A stretch of 64,000 bases of DNA from Manis javanica (GCF_040802235.1 NC_133167.1:17414501-17478500); one strand, 5' to 3'; counted from the first letter of the stretch, positions 30,000 to 41,614 are shown. The notes: generated by a model from the letters alone, not told the origin. Program-made: numbers and translations.

Positions 30000-30500
30000 C
30001 CTCTCTTGCCCTGTGTCCCTCAATGGCACCCACTATCTACAAGAAAAAGGCCACTCCCTTGAACTGCCTATTGATCTGCATTATCTGGCCCCTCTTGGTT
30101 TCTGTAGCATCATTTCCCATCCTTTCCCCACTTGCATGCAATTTCAAAATGGCCATTTCCTGCACTCCCAACTGTGGCTAGCCCCTGACGCTTTGGCTTC
30201 CTTTCCTGGTACACCTCCTACCTTCACCTGAATCACTCCTTCCCAAAGTCCTCTGAACCCCAGCCCTGCAGGAAGTATTTCCAGAGGCCTCCAAAGCCAG
30301 TCCAGGTGGGGTGAGGAGTCTGCGGGTGCTCCCTGCCTCCCATGCTCTCTCTTGCACTACACTGGCAGCATTCAGGCTTGAAATAATCTGTTCAGGCGTC
30401 TTTCTCCGCACTAGGGTGTGAGTTCCTTGAGAGAAGAGAATCGCCTAGCCGCCTACTCATGTTGGGTCCCTGGGTCCTGGCAATGTGCCTGGCTGATACA
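30000..30500 (+). repeat. L2 LINE remnant
   Basis: It has diverged L2 text ending with 'gtgagttccttgagag' and 'caatgtgcctggctgat'. Confidence 0.45.
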
Positions 30501-30949
30501 TGTGGTTGGGCTGAACTCTGTGGGTGAAGAATGTGTGGGTAGCAGTGGTGGGGAAAGACTGTGGTCTCCTTCAAAGTTGGGCGCCCTGGTGACTTCCAGG
30601 CCTGTTGGTGCCTCTGGGATGCAAATCTGGGAGAATCAGTGTTTGCATGGAGAGCAGGAAATCCAGCAGGGCCCTGACGGAGCTGGAGGGAGGGAGGGCT
30701 GGTGGGTACTGCCCTGCTGATGGATCTAGGGCTTCAGCTGAGGGAGGACACTGAAGGCTTCTCTTCCCAGAACGGTGTTGCCTGGATCCTTTCTACCAGG
30801 GAAACGCAGTCCGGGAGTGCGGCTATCACACCGTGGCAGGTCCCTCTCAGACTTGGGGGGCAGAGCAGCACCTGGGGCACCGGGAGGCTGGATCACAAGG
30901 CAAGGGGAAAAGGGTGGGAAGGGTGGCGAGGTGGAGCTTGGTGGGCAGG

Positions 30950-31480
30950 GATCAACCTTTGGGCGGGGCAATTCCCGCCCCTTCTGCCCCTGCCCGGAGG
31001 GAGCATGGGAGCAAGGCTGCCCGCTCCCGGAGAAGGGTGAACGGTGCTGACACTCCCAGCCCCCCGGGCTGGGGGAGGGGCCGGCCGGGGAAGCCTGGCG
31101 TCCGCGAGGTCAGCGAGGCCTCTAGCGGCCGCCGGGGAAGCAGGAGAGCGGGTCGGGGAAGGCGGGAGGGCACTTCCTGCCAGGGCCTGGGACTGCCCGG
31201 TGTTGCAAAGGAAGTGCTGCCAGGGCCGGAGAGGGGGAGGCAGGAAGTGGGCCGGAGGTTCGTAAAGGGTGCGGCCAGGAGGCCGAAGGCGGGGTGCGTA
31301 AAGGGGGCGCGCAGGTGAGCTGCACCGAGCGCCCGTCTCCACCCAGTCTCCTCTGAGACCCTGGCGCCCCCGCCTGCCTGCGACACCTGGCGGCCCACGT
31401 CAGCCTCCAAAGTTCTGTTTGAAGCTGATCTTGGCTTCCCAGTACCTCGCCCCGCTCCGCACCTCCCCTGGGGCCTCCCA
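30950..31480. promoter_or_regulatory. orphan CpG-rich block with three ETS-type motifs
   Basis: This is a dense GC/CpG stretch away from both flanking promoters. It holds CACTTCCTG (31171-31179), GGAAGTG (31210-31216) and CAGGAAGTG (31241-31249), all ETS/GABPA-type, and a donor-like CAG|gtgagc on the plus strand at 31314/31315. A promoter or enhancer role is inferred. No coding frame is assignable. Confidence 0.45.
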
Positions 31481-33422
31481 AGCCCCTTCCTCCTCTCCAG
31501 GGCAGACCGCACCCCTCCCGTCTCCAAATAGCTTCCAGGGGCCTGCCCTAGGGATGCCTTTCTTGGTTTGGCTTTAAAGCTAAAATTACTTAGTTCTCCC
31601 CGTGCAGGCATTTAATCAATTCTGCAGAGGGCACGTCTGTATTTTGCAGATCAGGTAACTGAGGCTAAGAAATAAAATAATAATTGAATAGTATAGCCCA
31701 GTGCACTCAAATCCGCTCAAGGCTGTGCACTAACCTAGCCCTTTCACATTTCAAGCCCCAGGCAGCCTGGGGCAACCATTCCACTATCACCCCTCCCTCC
31801 AAAAGGTTTGCTTAAGAGGGGCACACAGAGCACATATCATTTCCCAATAACCACAGAGGCAGGATGGGGGGGCGGTCTGGCTTTTAGTTCCCATCAGGCT
31901 GTGGGGCTCTCCATCACAGAGAAGGCACTTCAATGGCAAGGTCACCCAACCCAGGCCAACCTTGTCCTCCCTCCCACCGTCAGAGAGCTGGGGGGAGGGG
32001 TAATGACGTCTCTACTTGACATCCCCTTGGCACTGATATATAGGTCCCCTTACCCATCAGGTCCTGGGGAGTTCCCAAGGCCTGGACCTTCAGACTCAGC
32101 GTGGGGAAGGGGTTCCAGATAGAGGAGTCAGAGCTGGAAGGCAGGATGTACTGGGAGCTGCCCCAGCCAGCAAGGGGCGACATGGAGGGTTGCAGGGGGT
32201 GGGTTGGCACAGGGGAGGGGGCACAGCTTGGCCAGACTTCCTGGAGACCCCCAAACCCCTCCAAGAAGAATCCCGCCTCCTACAGATCCCCTAAAGGCAC
32301 TAGTGAAGTAGTATGGGGTGGGTAGGAGAGGCACTGATTAGGTGGTGTAGAGACCCCCACATACACTCAGCTTGGTGGGTCTAGCACAGTGCTGGGCACA
32401 GAGAAGGTGCTCAATTAATGTGTTTTGAATGAATGATGGGAGCAAAGAGGGTGTGAGGGACAGAGAACAGGGCCCAGGGCCCTTTGGCCCAGCTTGTTCA
32501 CTCAGAAAATAGCGATTTAAAAAATGTAAAAATCCTTTCCCTCCCTCCCCCCAATTCATGGGCCCAGGAAAAGGGTGAGGGAGGGGTGTTTCTACCCCCA
32601 CTCTTTCCTCTACCCTTCCCCTGAAATTCTATATACACATATACATATTTATATGGCACCACAAAGGGGTCCTGCCTATGCCCCTACACTTGGAGCTGGG
32701 GGAGCCAAGACCCAGGGCCTTGGGGGTGGTCAAGGTAGATATGAGGGGATCAGGACTTAGGTGATGTGGGGAGCAGCCCTCAGCTACTGCTGAGCCCAGA
32801 GAGGCTGGGCTTTAGGGTCCTGAAGGCCAGATCCCCTACTTCCTTCTGAAGCGGTAACAGATCTTCTCTCCTGACCTCCTAGGCAGAGTTTCGTGGGGGC
32901 TTAATCAATCCCAAGGGAGAAGAGGGGGAGACTGGTTCCTGCCCTGCCAGCCTAGATTGGAGCAGCCACGAGACTGTTCCAGGCAAGAGCTGACCTGATT
33001 GCTCTCCTGGGAAAACAGGGCAGGGGAAAGGGCTCTAAGCAAGGCACTTGGTGTCCACTGTTCCCAGGCTGGGGGCCCAAGGCACGGGGCGGCAGAAACC
33101 CTGCCCCTCCCCCAAGTAGAACTGGAAAGGGCTAAGAGGCCCAATTTGGCAGCAGAGAAACATGGCAGCACAGAAGGAAACAGAAAGGGGGAGCAGCACA
33201 TAGGGCCCCACAGGTCCCCCAAGGAGGAGGAAGAGGTTGTAAGGCACTGACTGAGGGACCCAGGGCTCATCACCCTTGGTGTGGCCTGCTGCCCCCTTTG
33301 CAGCCTGGCCAGGCTTCAGAGGGAGATGCCTACTTCCCCTGGCGCTGCGTTTTCTTAAGGAAGAGTCCGTGTGAAGGGTGCAGGCACTGGTCAGGGGCAG
33401 GTCCTGGCCCCAGGGCGCCTCA

Positions 33423-33551
33423 CTAGCTGCCAGGCCGTGGCTGCCTGAGCACTGAGTACACGTCATCCACTCGGCTGAGCTGCTCGAAGAAGGGCAGGAG
33501 GTCATGGAGCTCTGTGTCACTCATGTTGTCAAACCACGAGGCCACTGGTAC
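33423..33551 (-). CDS. CTDSP1: CTDSP1 coding exon 7 and stop
   Basis: It encodes residues 220-261 ([21 protein letters not shown]) and TAG. The acceptor is tctgcccag. Confidence 0.98.
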   Translation of the reverse strand, partial: VPVASWFDNMSDTELHDLLPFFEQLSRVDDVYSVLRQPRPGS

Positions 33552-36500
33552 CTGGGCAGATGGGTGTAGGGTGGTGAGGGGGGCAGGTGGCCCTGGGCAC
33601 AGAAGATGCAGACCAGCCCTGAGCACCCACTGCTCGGTGGGCCACCTCCTGGAAGCCCCTTACCCACAGTTTTCAAACATTTCTGACAGCAACTCCCACT
33701 AAATCACATTAATAAACATACAGTAAGAGTCTTAGAAAATAACCTTACTGTGTACAAAACACTCTGATATTTTCTATTGTTTCATTTTTTCAAAAATCCT
33801 GACTAGGACCCACTAAATTATTTCTGTGATCCGCTGATAGGTCACAACTGGCAGTTTGAAAAATTGAAACTGCTCCAGTGCCCAGCAAGGACCCCAGCCC
33901 ATGGTGGGCACCGTCTATACACCAGTGGAACAGACTGCTGGGGGCAGCAAAGCCAAGGCCGTCTGCATGCACTGTCCCTTTTCTTGGTCTCAGCCCCCTA
34001 TCCCAGTCCTGCTGGCACTCACAGCATTGTCCGGATGGAAGACATAGGAGGCTGGCGAGTTATCCAGAATGAGCACCCGCCGAAGGTCTCTGCCCAGACG
34101 GCTCAGGTCCTTCACGTAGTTCCCCCGGTGGAAGACACAAGACTCCCGGAACAGACGTGCCCGGAAGGCCCCCCACTTGTCCAGCAGGTCAGCCACTGGG
34201 TCTGCATACTGGGGGATGGGAGGTGGGTCATCTGGGCGTCAAAGGTACCCCAGAGATCACTGCTCAGAGGTCCATCCAGCTGCATGCTGGAGACAGATGG
34301 GAGGCGGGGCTGCCTTTTGAGTCCTGTGGAGGGTGGGGTCTCACCTTGGCGAGGCTGGCGGTGAACAGCACACACTCGAAAAGCTCGCCCATTCGCTGCA
34401 GGAACTCATCCACATGGGGCCGCTTCAGCACGTAGACCTGGGAGGTGGGCCAGTGAGGGGACTGCTGGCCCTCAGGCCAGGATGGGGCATCTGAGGGCTG
34501 GGAGGGAGCCAGTGGAGGAGGCAGAGGAGCACAGGAAGGAAGGCCAGGCCCAGAGCCTGTGGGCTCTTATTCACCAGCCACCCCAACTGCCACTGGGGAA
34601 ACCACCCATCCTCCCAGGAGAGGATCAAAATGAACCTCTGGCTCCTGGCTTGTGCCCTACCTCATGGACAACCACTACTTCCCAGTTCTTTCCCCGACTA
34701 TGGCCTTAGCCAAACGTACAGAGGCCTGGGAGCAGCCTCCTTACCCCCAGGCTGCAGGGCACCGGCCCCCGAGCCAAGTAATGGAGAACAGGCTGGACAG
34801 CATACAACCTATCCTGAATTACTTGAACTGGGTCCCGGGCAGGGTGGGGCAAGGAGGTCGCTGAGGAGGAAACCCTCTCCCTGAAGGGTTGGAAGTCAGG
34901 CCAGGTACCCCCTGAGGGTCTGTGTGACTTTGGGCAAGTCTCAGCCTCTCTCTGGGCCTTTGACATCCACATCTATCAAAGTCCCATTTGGGAGCTCTCA
35001 GGACTGTAGGAACCTGGGGTCTGGAAGGCAGATGCCAAGCCCACTGCCTCCCCCCATACCCAGTCCCTCACCTGGTGGACCACCCCATCAATCTCCACAG
35101 GGATGATGAAGTCGGCGTTGTTCACTGGCTGTGGGGGGGGAAAAGGAGCTGCTGGGGCGGGGCCCTCAGAGACCATCCCCCCAGGCCAGGGCAGGTCCCC
35201 TCAGAGACGCTGGCCAGTGCCCTAGCCAGCTGCCCCCACCTTGAAGGAGCTGTGCACCAAGGTCTCGTCCAGGTCGATGACCACGCAGATCTTGTCCGAG
35301 TCCTGGGCCTTGGCCTCGGGGAGCAGGTACTGGACTGGAGTCTGCTGAGAGGATGGGCAGCGCTGGCTGTGGGCACTTCTCTCAAGACCCAGTCATTTCT
35401 CCCACATGGGTCTTCCCTCCCCCCAGCCCTCTACATGGGGAGGCTCTGGGATGATGGGGATAGACCATCCCCTTCCCAGCTTTGCCCCTGTCAACTCTGG
35501 GGCCTGGGGCTGGCTGCCTGGCTCTGTGCCTCACTGCACCACCTGGAAAAGAGACTAAGGTAGAGAAAAGCTTCTACCTAGGAAGGGAGAATGGGGAATC
35601 TCCTTGGCTGAGGGGCCCTTCCTTGGGTGGCCGTCTTAGAACGTCTTTAGGGCTGGGAAGGCCTGGGAAGGAAGGTGGAGGGCTTGGAAAGCGGGCTCCA
35701 CCCACCCTTTTCCGTACATTCCAAGGCCTGCAGGTGGGTCTTGAGAGCCCTTTCCTCGAAACCTCCAGGCTGAGCCCAGTGCCCCTGCAGCCCTCACCTG
35801 GCCTCCACATACCTTGGGGACAGCACCATTCTCCTCCACAAGCAGGGGAGCCCCACTGTGGGCAGGCACGGCCTCCGCATCATCACGGCAGACACAGCAG
35901 AAAAGTGAGTGGAGGATGCCCCGGCTCCGGGGCTTATGAGAAGTCACTGACTTCTGGTCACCTGAAGCAGGAAGGCCAAAGGTGGGGGCTCGCACGCTGG
36001 CCTGCAGAGGCATCCACATGTGTCCAGGTGCGAACCTCTGGGCTGAGAGGGTCTGGCTTTGCACCCTTCATTGAGGAAGACACATTAACATGGCTCCAGG
36101 CCATCTCTCTGCTACCCACAAGTCCTCCTAGTACAGGGAAAGATGTCCACCTTCGAGAGTGGGCTAGCTGGAAGGGGCCTATAGAGAGTGCCTTCTCTTT
36201 TCCTCACAGCCTTCATCACACCTGAGGGATCGGCCCCACTGTGGTGCCTCTTGACACCCACCTTACCTGAGCACCGACTGCTCAGTCCAGCCCCTGCCAA
36301 GGAGGGCTGGGGCCTGGGACCCTGTCCTCTACTCCTGCCCTCCTTCCATCCTCTTTGTCCCCAAGGGTCCAAAGTGCTTCATAAGGCTGGGCCCAGAGGC
36401 AAGCGTGGGTGGGCGGGGGGCTAGGAGCCAGTGTCCCAAGGCCATCTGCTGGTCCCGCCCCTCCGCCCCTAACCCCGCCCAGACCTCCAACCTAGAGCTG

Positions 36501-37436
36501 GGCACCGGCGGACAGATTGACAGGCCCACCCTCCACCCGGCCCCCCAGTCCCGGGCAGAGCTGGGACCAGGCCAGAGGTGGGCAGATCCCGAGCGACTTC
36601 TAGCTTCTGAGGTCAGCACCGGGACAGGGAGGGGCAGACCCGCAGCCCAACCCGCCGGGTTCCAGGGGCCCGGTCAAGGCGGGTGGCGAGGCTCCCCTGG
36701 TCGGTGCATGGGTGCACAGGCCCGGCTCCCACAGGCCTGCAGCCGGGACGCCGTGTGCCCGGCCAGACGCACGGGGCTCCCCGCGAGCGCGCTGGAGACC
36801 CTTAGAAGCGTTAACCGTCTCTGTGCCTCTGAGGGGCTCGGCACCTCCACGAGTGACGCGGAAGTTGGTGGGGACTGTGGCTCTGTTGGCGGGAGATCTT
36901 TCCACCCCTCCCCAGCCCGCTCTCACCTCGGCGCCCCGTCCCGCGACCCTACAGGACTGCGGCCCAGAGGGGTGGGGGTGGGGGGTAGAGTCTCTGCGGG
37001 TGGCTTGAAGGCTCCCTCTTCAACACCCCCATTTCCCAGTCCGGTTGGCGCCAAAGGGGGGGAGGGGGCGACGCTCGGGCAAAGCGCACTTCTAGCCCCA
37101 GAAACCCGAAAGGAGCCCCATCTCGTCCCTTGCCTCAGTTTCCCCACCTCGAGTTCTCCGGAGTGTCCAGAAGCGCCAGGCCCCGCCCCGCTCCTCTGAA
37201 CCTCCGCAAGTTCAAAACTCTGCCCGCTCACTCTTCGGTTGGGAGCTTCGGGCTCCGCCGAGGCGAGCTCCTCAGGCGGGGACTGCTGCTGCCCAGGGAA
37301 GGTCCCGGCCCCTTCCTCCTTCCCTCCGGCAGCTCCCGGGCTGGGGCCCCTCGCGTGCAGCCCCAGTACCTTTGCCCCGTAGCGGGCCCCGCGCCTCCTC
37401 CTTGCAGATCTGAGTAATGACGGCCGAGCTGTCCAT
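33423..37436 (-). CDS. CTDSP1: CTDSP1, small CTD phosphatase 1 (SCP1), complete coding region
   Basis: CTDSP1 removes phosphate from Ser5 of the RNA polymerase II C-terminal repeat and helps silence neuronal genes through REST in non-neuronal nuclei. Coding exons (minus): 37436-37370, 35961-35813, 35344-35240, 35128-35072, 34437-34345, 34208-34023, 33551-33423. Junctions are GT/AG, and the frame gives 261 residues plus TAG, the human length. The FCP1/SCP catalytic motif DLDET is at 96-100, with Asp96 the nucleophile and Asp98 the acid/base. The second haloacid-dehalogenase motif with LILDNSP is in exon 6. The N-terminus begins [17 protein letters not shown], with a cysteine-rich patch (FCCVCRDD) in exon 2. 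miR-26b is embedded in intron 4, and a large CpG island covers the promoter. Confidence 0.98.
34023..34208 (-). CDS. CTDSP1: CTDSP1 coding exon 6
   Basis: It encodes residues 158-219: the cap/active-site part with RLFRESC and the Asp-containing motif [10 protein letters not shown] that completes the catalytic centre. Confidence 0.98.
34345..34437 (-). CDS. CTDSP1: CTDSP1 coding exon 5
   Basis: It encodes residues 127-157 ([10 protein letters not shown], then [10 protein letters not shown], the Ser/Thr motif of the HAD fold). Confidence 0.98.
34762..34838 (-). ncRNA. MIR26B: miR-26b precursor hairpin
   Basis: The minus strand folds into a 77-base hairpin that matches the length of human pre-miR-26b. 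The 5p arm (34827-34807) begins with the miR-26 seed UUCAAGU. The 3p arm (34792-34771) pairs with it across a UG-rich loop that differs from my recollection of human by one base. It lies on the sense strand of CTDSP1 intron 4, so it is probably co-transcribed with CTDSP1, as known in mammals; miR-26 family and CTDSP genes are long-standing partners. Confidence 0.97.
35072..35128 (-). CDS. CTDSP1: CTDSP1 coding exon 4
   Basis: It encodes residues 108-126 ([15 protein letters not shown]). The acceptor follows a run of C, ccccccccacag. Confidence 0.98.
35240..35344 (-). CDS. CTDSP1: CTDSP1 coding exon 3: catalytic DLDET
   Basis: It encodes residues 73-107 with the phosphatase signature [15 protein letters not shown]. 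The nucleophile is Asp96. Confidence 0.98.
35813..35961 (-). CDS. CTDSP1: CTDSP1 coding exon 2
   Basis: It completes Gly23 and encodes residues 24-72. A cysteine cluster, FCCVCRDD, resembles a lipid-modified region. Both flanks are proline/charge-rich and probably disordered. Confidence 0.98.
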
Positions 37437-37980
37437 GGGGCCGGGCGCGCTCCGCTCCGGCCGGACTCTGGCCCGAGCGCCCGGCCTCCCCCCCGGCTCG
37501 GGCCGGAATCGGGGCGCGGGGGGGAGGGGAGGGGTGGGAGGGAGGGATCCCCGCGAGTTTCGGAGGGGTGGGGAGCCAGACTCTAAGGGGGAGGGGGAGG
37601 GAGGGGGCGCGGAGGAAACTTTGTTACAACATGGAGTTTCCTCCCCGCGAGGCGGATGCAAACATGGAACCCGGGCGCCGTTTCAAGGCTCCCCCTTAAA
37701 AGGGCAACGGCTTCGGCGTGACCTGGACTCGGCCGCGGCTTTCACCACTTCTGGGGCTGGCGCTGCTTGCCTGGCAGGGAGGCGGGCCCAGCCCCGGTCC
37801 CTGCGAGCTCCAGGGGGCGCCGCCTCTCTTCCTGCCTCCCGCCCGCCGGGCCGAGCCTTTGAGGCTGCGTGGCAGGCCCTAGACCCGGCCCACGGTTCCA
37901 GACTGCGGAGCCTCGGGGGACGGGGCCCTCCCAGCCCGGCGGGAGCGCCCACACCAGGGAGGCTGCGCGGATCCACTTTT
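36430..37980 (-). promoter_or_regulatory. CTDSP1: CTDSP1 CpG-island promoter and 5' UTR
   Basis: High GC with many CpG surrounds the CTDSP1 start codon and extends about 0.5 kb upstream. No TATA box is clear, as expected for a broadly expressed gene. Two G-run clusters (about 37518-37546 and 37587-37610, plus strand) could form quadruplexes. The exact start site is not determined. Confidence 0.75.
37370..37436 (-). CDS. CTDSP1: CTDSP1 coding exon 1 with start codon
   Basis: It encodes residues 1-22 and the first base of Gly23. The context GCCCCATGGA has C at -3 and G at +4. The donor is AAAG|gtactg. Confidence 0.97.
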
Positions 37981-38739
37981 GCGCTTTCCAAGAGACCTGG
38001 ATACTAGCAGCTTCTTGGTTTTCTTATTTGGAAATGGGAATAATGATGTCTGTTCTGCTAAATGGGTGGGTCTTGTTTCCGATGGTCGTAGGGGCCACCT
38101 CGCAGTTAGTAATGGGCGAGAGAAGGCTCTTTGCTATTCCCCAAATGGTTGTGCTCTAGATCCAACTGTGACTGTCACCACCCACTGCAGCCTTGGGCCC
38201 AGGTGACCTGAGTCTGTAGGATGTGAAAATTCGAGCTCCCTGCCCGGATGCCCCCTGCCTACTTTCCAACTAATCCACGCGGTTAGCCAGGCACCCAGCG
38301 TCTCGAAGCCTCAGGACCGTTATCCAAGCTGTTCTTTCTGCCTGGAACACACTTCCTCTCGCTTCTCGGATACAAACCCGGTCGACCTCGATGAATGCCA
38401 CCTTCACCAAGAAGGCTTTCTAGGTCCCCTCCTCTGTGTCCCCGCCGGCCGCTCTGATTACTGAAGGTGGGGGTCAGGCAGCGTCCGCAGAGTGGGCGCC
38501 CAATCACTGCGGGCACAGGGGCCGACTGTGAGGACCAGACATCAACTGGTCGGAGACTATTAAATACCCGTTCCACCCCGTTCTGTGCAGACACACCGTT
38601 TGGAGGGGGGTCCACGTTTCCACGCGGATTTTTCACAAGGGAAACTTCCGGGTTATATGCACCGTGAGGTCTGCAGGTTCTCCCCCAACCCCGTTTATTG
38701 AGTTCCTTCCATTTGTCGTTACTATTTTGTGTTCACAGT

Positions 38740-39060
38740 TTAAAAAATAGTAACGCCAAGCCTTGACAAACAAGCCTCAGCACTTCCTTCCCCCCGGGCC
38801 TCGGCAGCCGGGCGGGGCGGGCGCGTCCTGTCCCGTCCAGCCCTCGGGTGCGAGCCCGGCTCACGTCCTCCAGGCGCGGCGGCGGGGGGGGCCCGGCCTC
38901 GCGCGGGGGAAGGGAAGGGGGGGAGCACGGTGCCGACGCGTGGGTGCGCCAGCTCCGGACCTTGCCTGCGACGTGGGCGAAAGGAGGAGGTCCGGGGCTG
39001 TGCACCCCTCCCACCCCAGGCTGGACACCGGAGTCCTCCTCCAGCTCTTACGGCGCCCGC
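38740..39060. promoter_or_regulatory. CpG-rich patch upstream of CTDSP1
   Basis: A second GC-rich, CpG-dense block lies about 1.3 kb upstream of the CTDSP1 start codon, with long G runs near 38885-38932. It could be an upstream promoter, an enhancer or an extension of the island. Confidence 0.4.
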
Positions 39061-39164
39061 AGTCCTCCATCATTGTATTTAATCCTAATAATCGCCAACG
39101 TGTAGCGAGTGCTTCGTCCGGGTCTTGCCCTGTTAGCGCCGCCTAATCCCATCTTCTTCGCAGA

Positions 39165-39285
39165 ACTACCCCCTTTTTACCCCATTTTACAGATAAAGAA
39201 ACAGCCCCTAGAAATGAAGCGACTTAACCCTGCCTTCCGGCGAGGGCAGAGGCGGGATTCCAGCCCTGGGCGGGGTGTCAGCTTT
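39165..39285 (-). repeat. MIR SINE
   Basis: It is the reverse-complement MIR core: 'ccattttacagataaagaaa'. Confidence 0.6.
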
Positions 39286-41614
39286 ACCTCCAGAAGCCTG
39301 GCCCGCACGGATCCCATAAGGAAACATGTGGCGGAGGACTGATTGAAGCCCTGGCCTTGCCACAGGCCTTAGCTGGACGGCTGGTCTTTCTGTCTTTCCG
39401 TTTCTCCCTGTCTGAACGCTGGAACCTGGCCGGCTGTCCCCGCGAGGGGCACGGTAGCTGATTCTGGGACGCCCAGGACCCTTGCTATCCGCCTACCTTC
39501 CGCCACCACAGCGCCATTGCCTCCTCTATCGCTTCCTCATCGCCCCTCTAGCTGGTGTGGGCCTCTTCCTCTGGGAGACCTTCTCTCCTCCCGGTCCCCA
39601 GGCACGCCGAGGGGTAGGGGCGGAGTGGTTAAGGGGAGGCAGGAAGCCCCCTGCAGTGCAGGGTCCAGAGCCTGGGGATGGAGGAGCTGGTGCTAGTAGG
39701 GTGGGGCGGGTTCTTTGGGTTTCCTCCTGTGGGGTGGGGTGGGGGTGCAGAGGGGCAGTTGCTATCCCTCTGCCCACCCCACCCCAGCAGTTTCCGGGGT
39801 GGGGGTACCTTACCCACAATTTTTATCCGTTTCATGTGTTTGCACCCCAGGAAGAATAAAGTAGTGGGTCAGGTGGTGAGTCCAGAAACATCAGGACTCA
39901 GTTTGGCAACTGCGCGCAAGTGTCTTCTCTATCCAGCGCCTCTGCTTCCCCATCTGCCAAATGGGGTTGGTTAGAGCCCAACCCAGGCAAGTTGGGGTAG
40001 GAAGGCAGGCTGGGCATTCTGGGCAGGCTCCTGGAGAGAAAGAAGGTGCCAGGGCACTCCCCACTGCTCCAGTTAGATCTGAGCCTGGCGACTGGGAGGA
40101 GAGCCGCTATGGGAGTGGAGGCAGCCCTTGTAGGGGCCTCCCTGCCCCGAAATGATTGACCTTGGCCTTACCTCATTGCTAGTCTGTAGCCCAAGCCTAG
40201 GGTAGGTCCTTAGCTGGTCCTTTGGCGCCCTCCCCTCCCCGCCTTCCTTGCCAAATTTGAATCGCAGGCTTAACAATTCATATGACCAGCCTGCCCATCC
40301 TCTGGGGTCCCTGCCCTGCTCCGCAACATCTATGTTGCATGACTCGATGGCACAAGGTTGCATGTCTCTGTAACACACGCGGACCCTCTCCCCACTCCTG
40401 GCCTGGTCATTCCCCTTGACTGCTCCCCGGACCTTTCCTGACCAGCTTTCAAAATCCTGTCCAGGAGTTACCTTCTCTGGCCCCACGCCCGCCTTACAGT
40501 GATTTGATATGTGTTTAGCGGTCTTCCCCAACGGGAGTGTGAGCTCCTTGAGAGCTGACATCTTTAATTCGGGGCTTTGCCTCTCTCCACGTCTGGCACA
40601 GAGCTGGCACCCAATTAATGCCTAGTGCATAGAGAGGGGGTTGTGCAGAGGTATGGCAAGGGGGCACGTCCAGGAAGCTGGAGACGGTCTGGGAGATGCC
40701 TCTCTCCACTGTCCGGCCCCCATATTCTCCAGGGCCAAGCGCGGAGGATTGGGTGGCCTTCTTGCCCAAGTACGTTCTCCCCCCTTTGGTTGAGCCATAC
40801 CTGCCTGTCCAATCCCGCCCTCCTGGAAGGCCCCACAAGCATCGTTGCCCTTTTAAGAAAGAAAATTCTTCTCATAAACAAGTGCCCCAATCTGAAAGCG
40901 GAGCTTGTCTCGTTGGATCCCCAGTAAACTGGGGCACTACGCCCGCTCCAATCTCAACGCAGGGATTACACCTGATGGCCCGTACTCGCCAGGGTTCTCC
41001 ACAGCTCTGGGGCTGGGGTCCGAGGGACAGGAAGAGGCTGGAGGAGGGACTTGGGGAGTCTAGAAACAGCCCAGGGAGCGTCTGTAAAGTGCAGTTCTTG
41101 CACACGGCGAAGGGGCGCCGGGCCGCTCCCAGCGGCCGAGGGGGTTCCCCGCCCACACAGGTTCCCCCCTCCACCCTCTTTACGCAAAGGCGGATACCGA
41201 GGCCCCAGGGCGCGACACCGAGTGCCCGCCTCCTCTTCGGCTGGGAGGGGTGAGGCCGAAGCGGTGAATGCCCACGTTCCGGGCCCCTAGGGGAAGCTGG
41301 GAGTCGGCACAGAGGGAGCTTGAACCGCGCAGCGTAGGAGTCCCAGCCGCCTCGTCCCTGGGGACAGGGCAAATGAATTGGGCCTCCGAGGCACGGACTC
41401 TTGGGTTTCTTTTGACCTGGTGCCTGAAGAAGGGGAAACTGCGTCACCGTTTTACTACCTGGGAAATGGGTTGCGGGTGGAGCAGAAAAGCTGAGGGCAC
41501 TCCAGCGAGAGGAGGAGGGAACCGATATTTGAGTTAGGGGGCCGTCTTGATGGTCCAGGGATTTCCTGTTTTTCCCGTTTTCATCACCCCTTTTGGAGGA
41601 GAAGTGAACTAGCA

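Larger units (their letters stand above)
26400..33000. other. VIL1-CTDSP1 intergenic region
   Basis: No coding exon is supported. It contains (AC)20 at 26801-26840, antisense and sense L1 remnants (26880-27600, 28880-29560), a MER5A-like copy (28307-28442), L2 remnants (30000-30500) and the orphan CpG-rich block at 30950-31480. The left part of CTDSP1's 3' UTR probably extends into the right end. Confidence 0.75.
37990..41590. other. CTDSP1-SLC11A1 intergenic region
   Basis: No exon is supported. It holds CpG-rich patches at 38740-39060 and 41090-41350, MIR at 39165-39285 (antisense) and L2 remnants at 38310-38470 and 40400-40630. Long open frames here are GC-composition artefacts. Confidence 0.7.

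Noticed and set aside
36405-38007. Long plus-strand frames through the CTDSP1 CpG island
   Set aside because: Stop codons are rare in GC-rich DNA. The frames run antisense to CTDSP1 exon 1 and its promoter.
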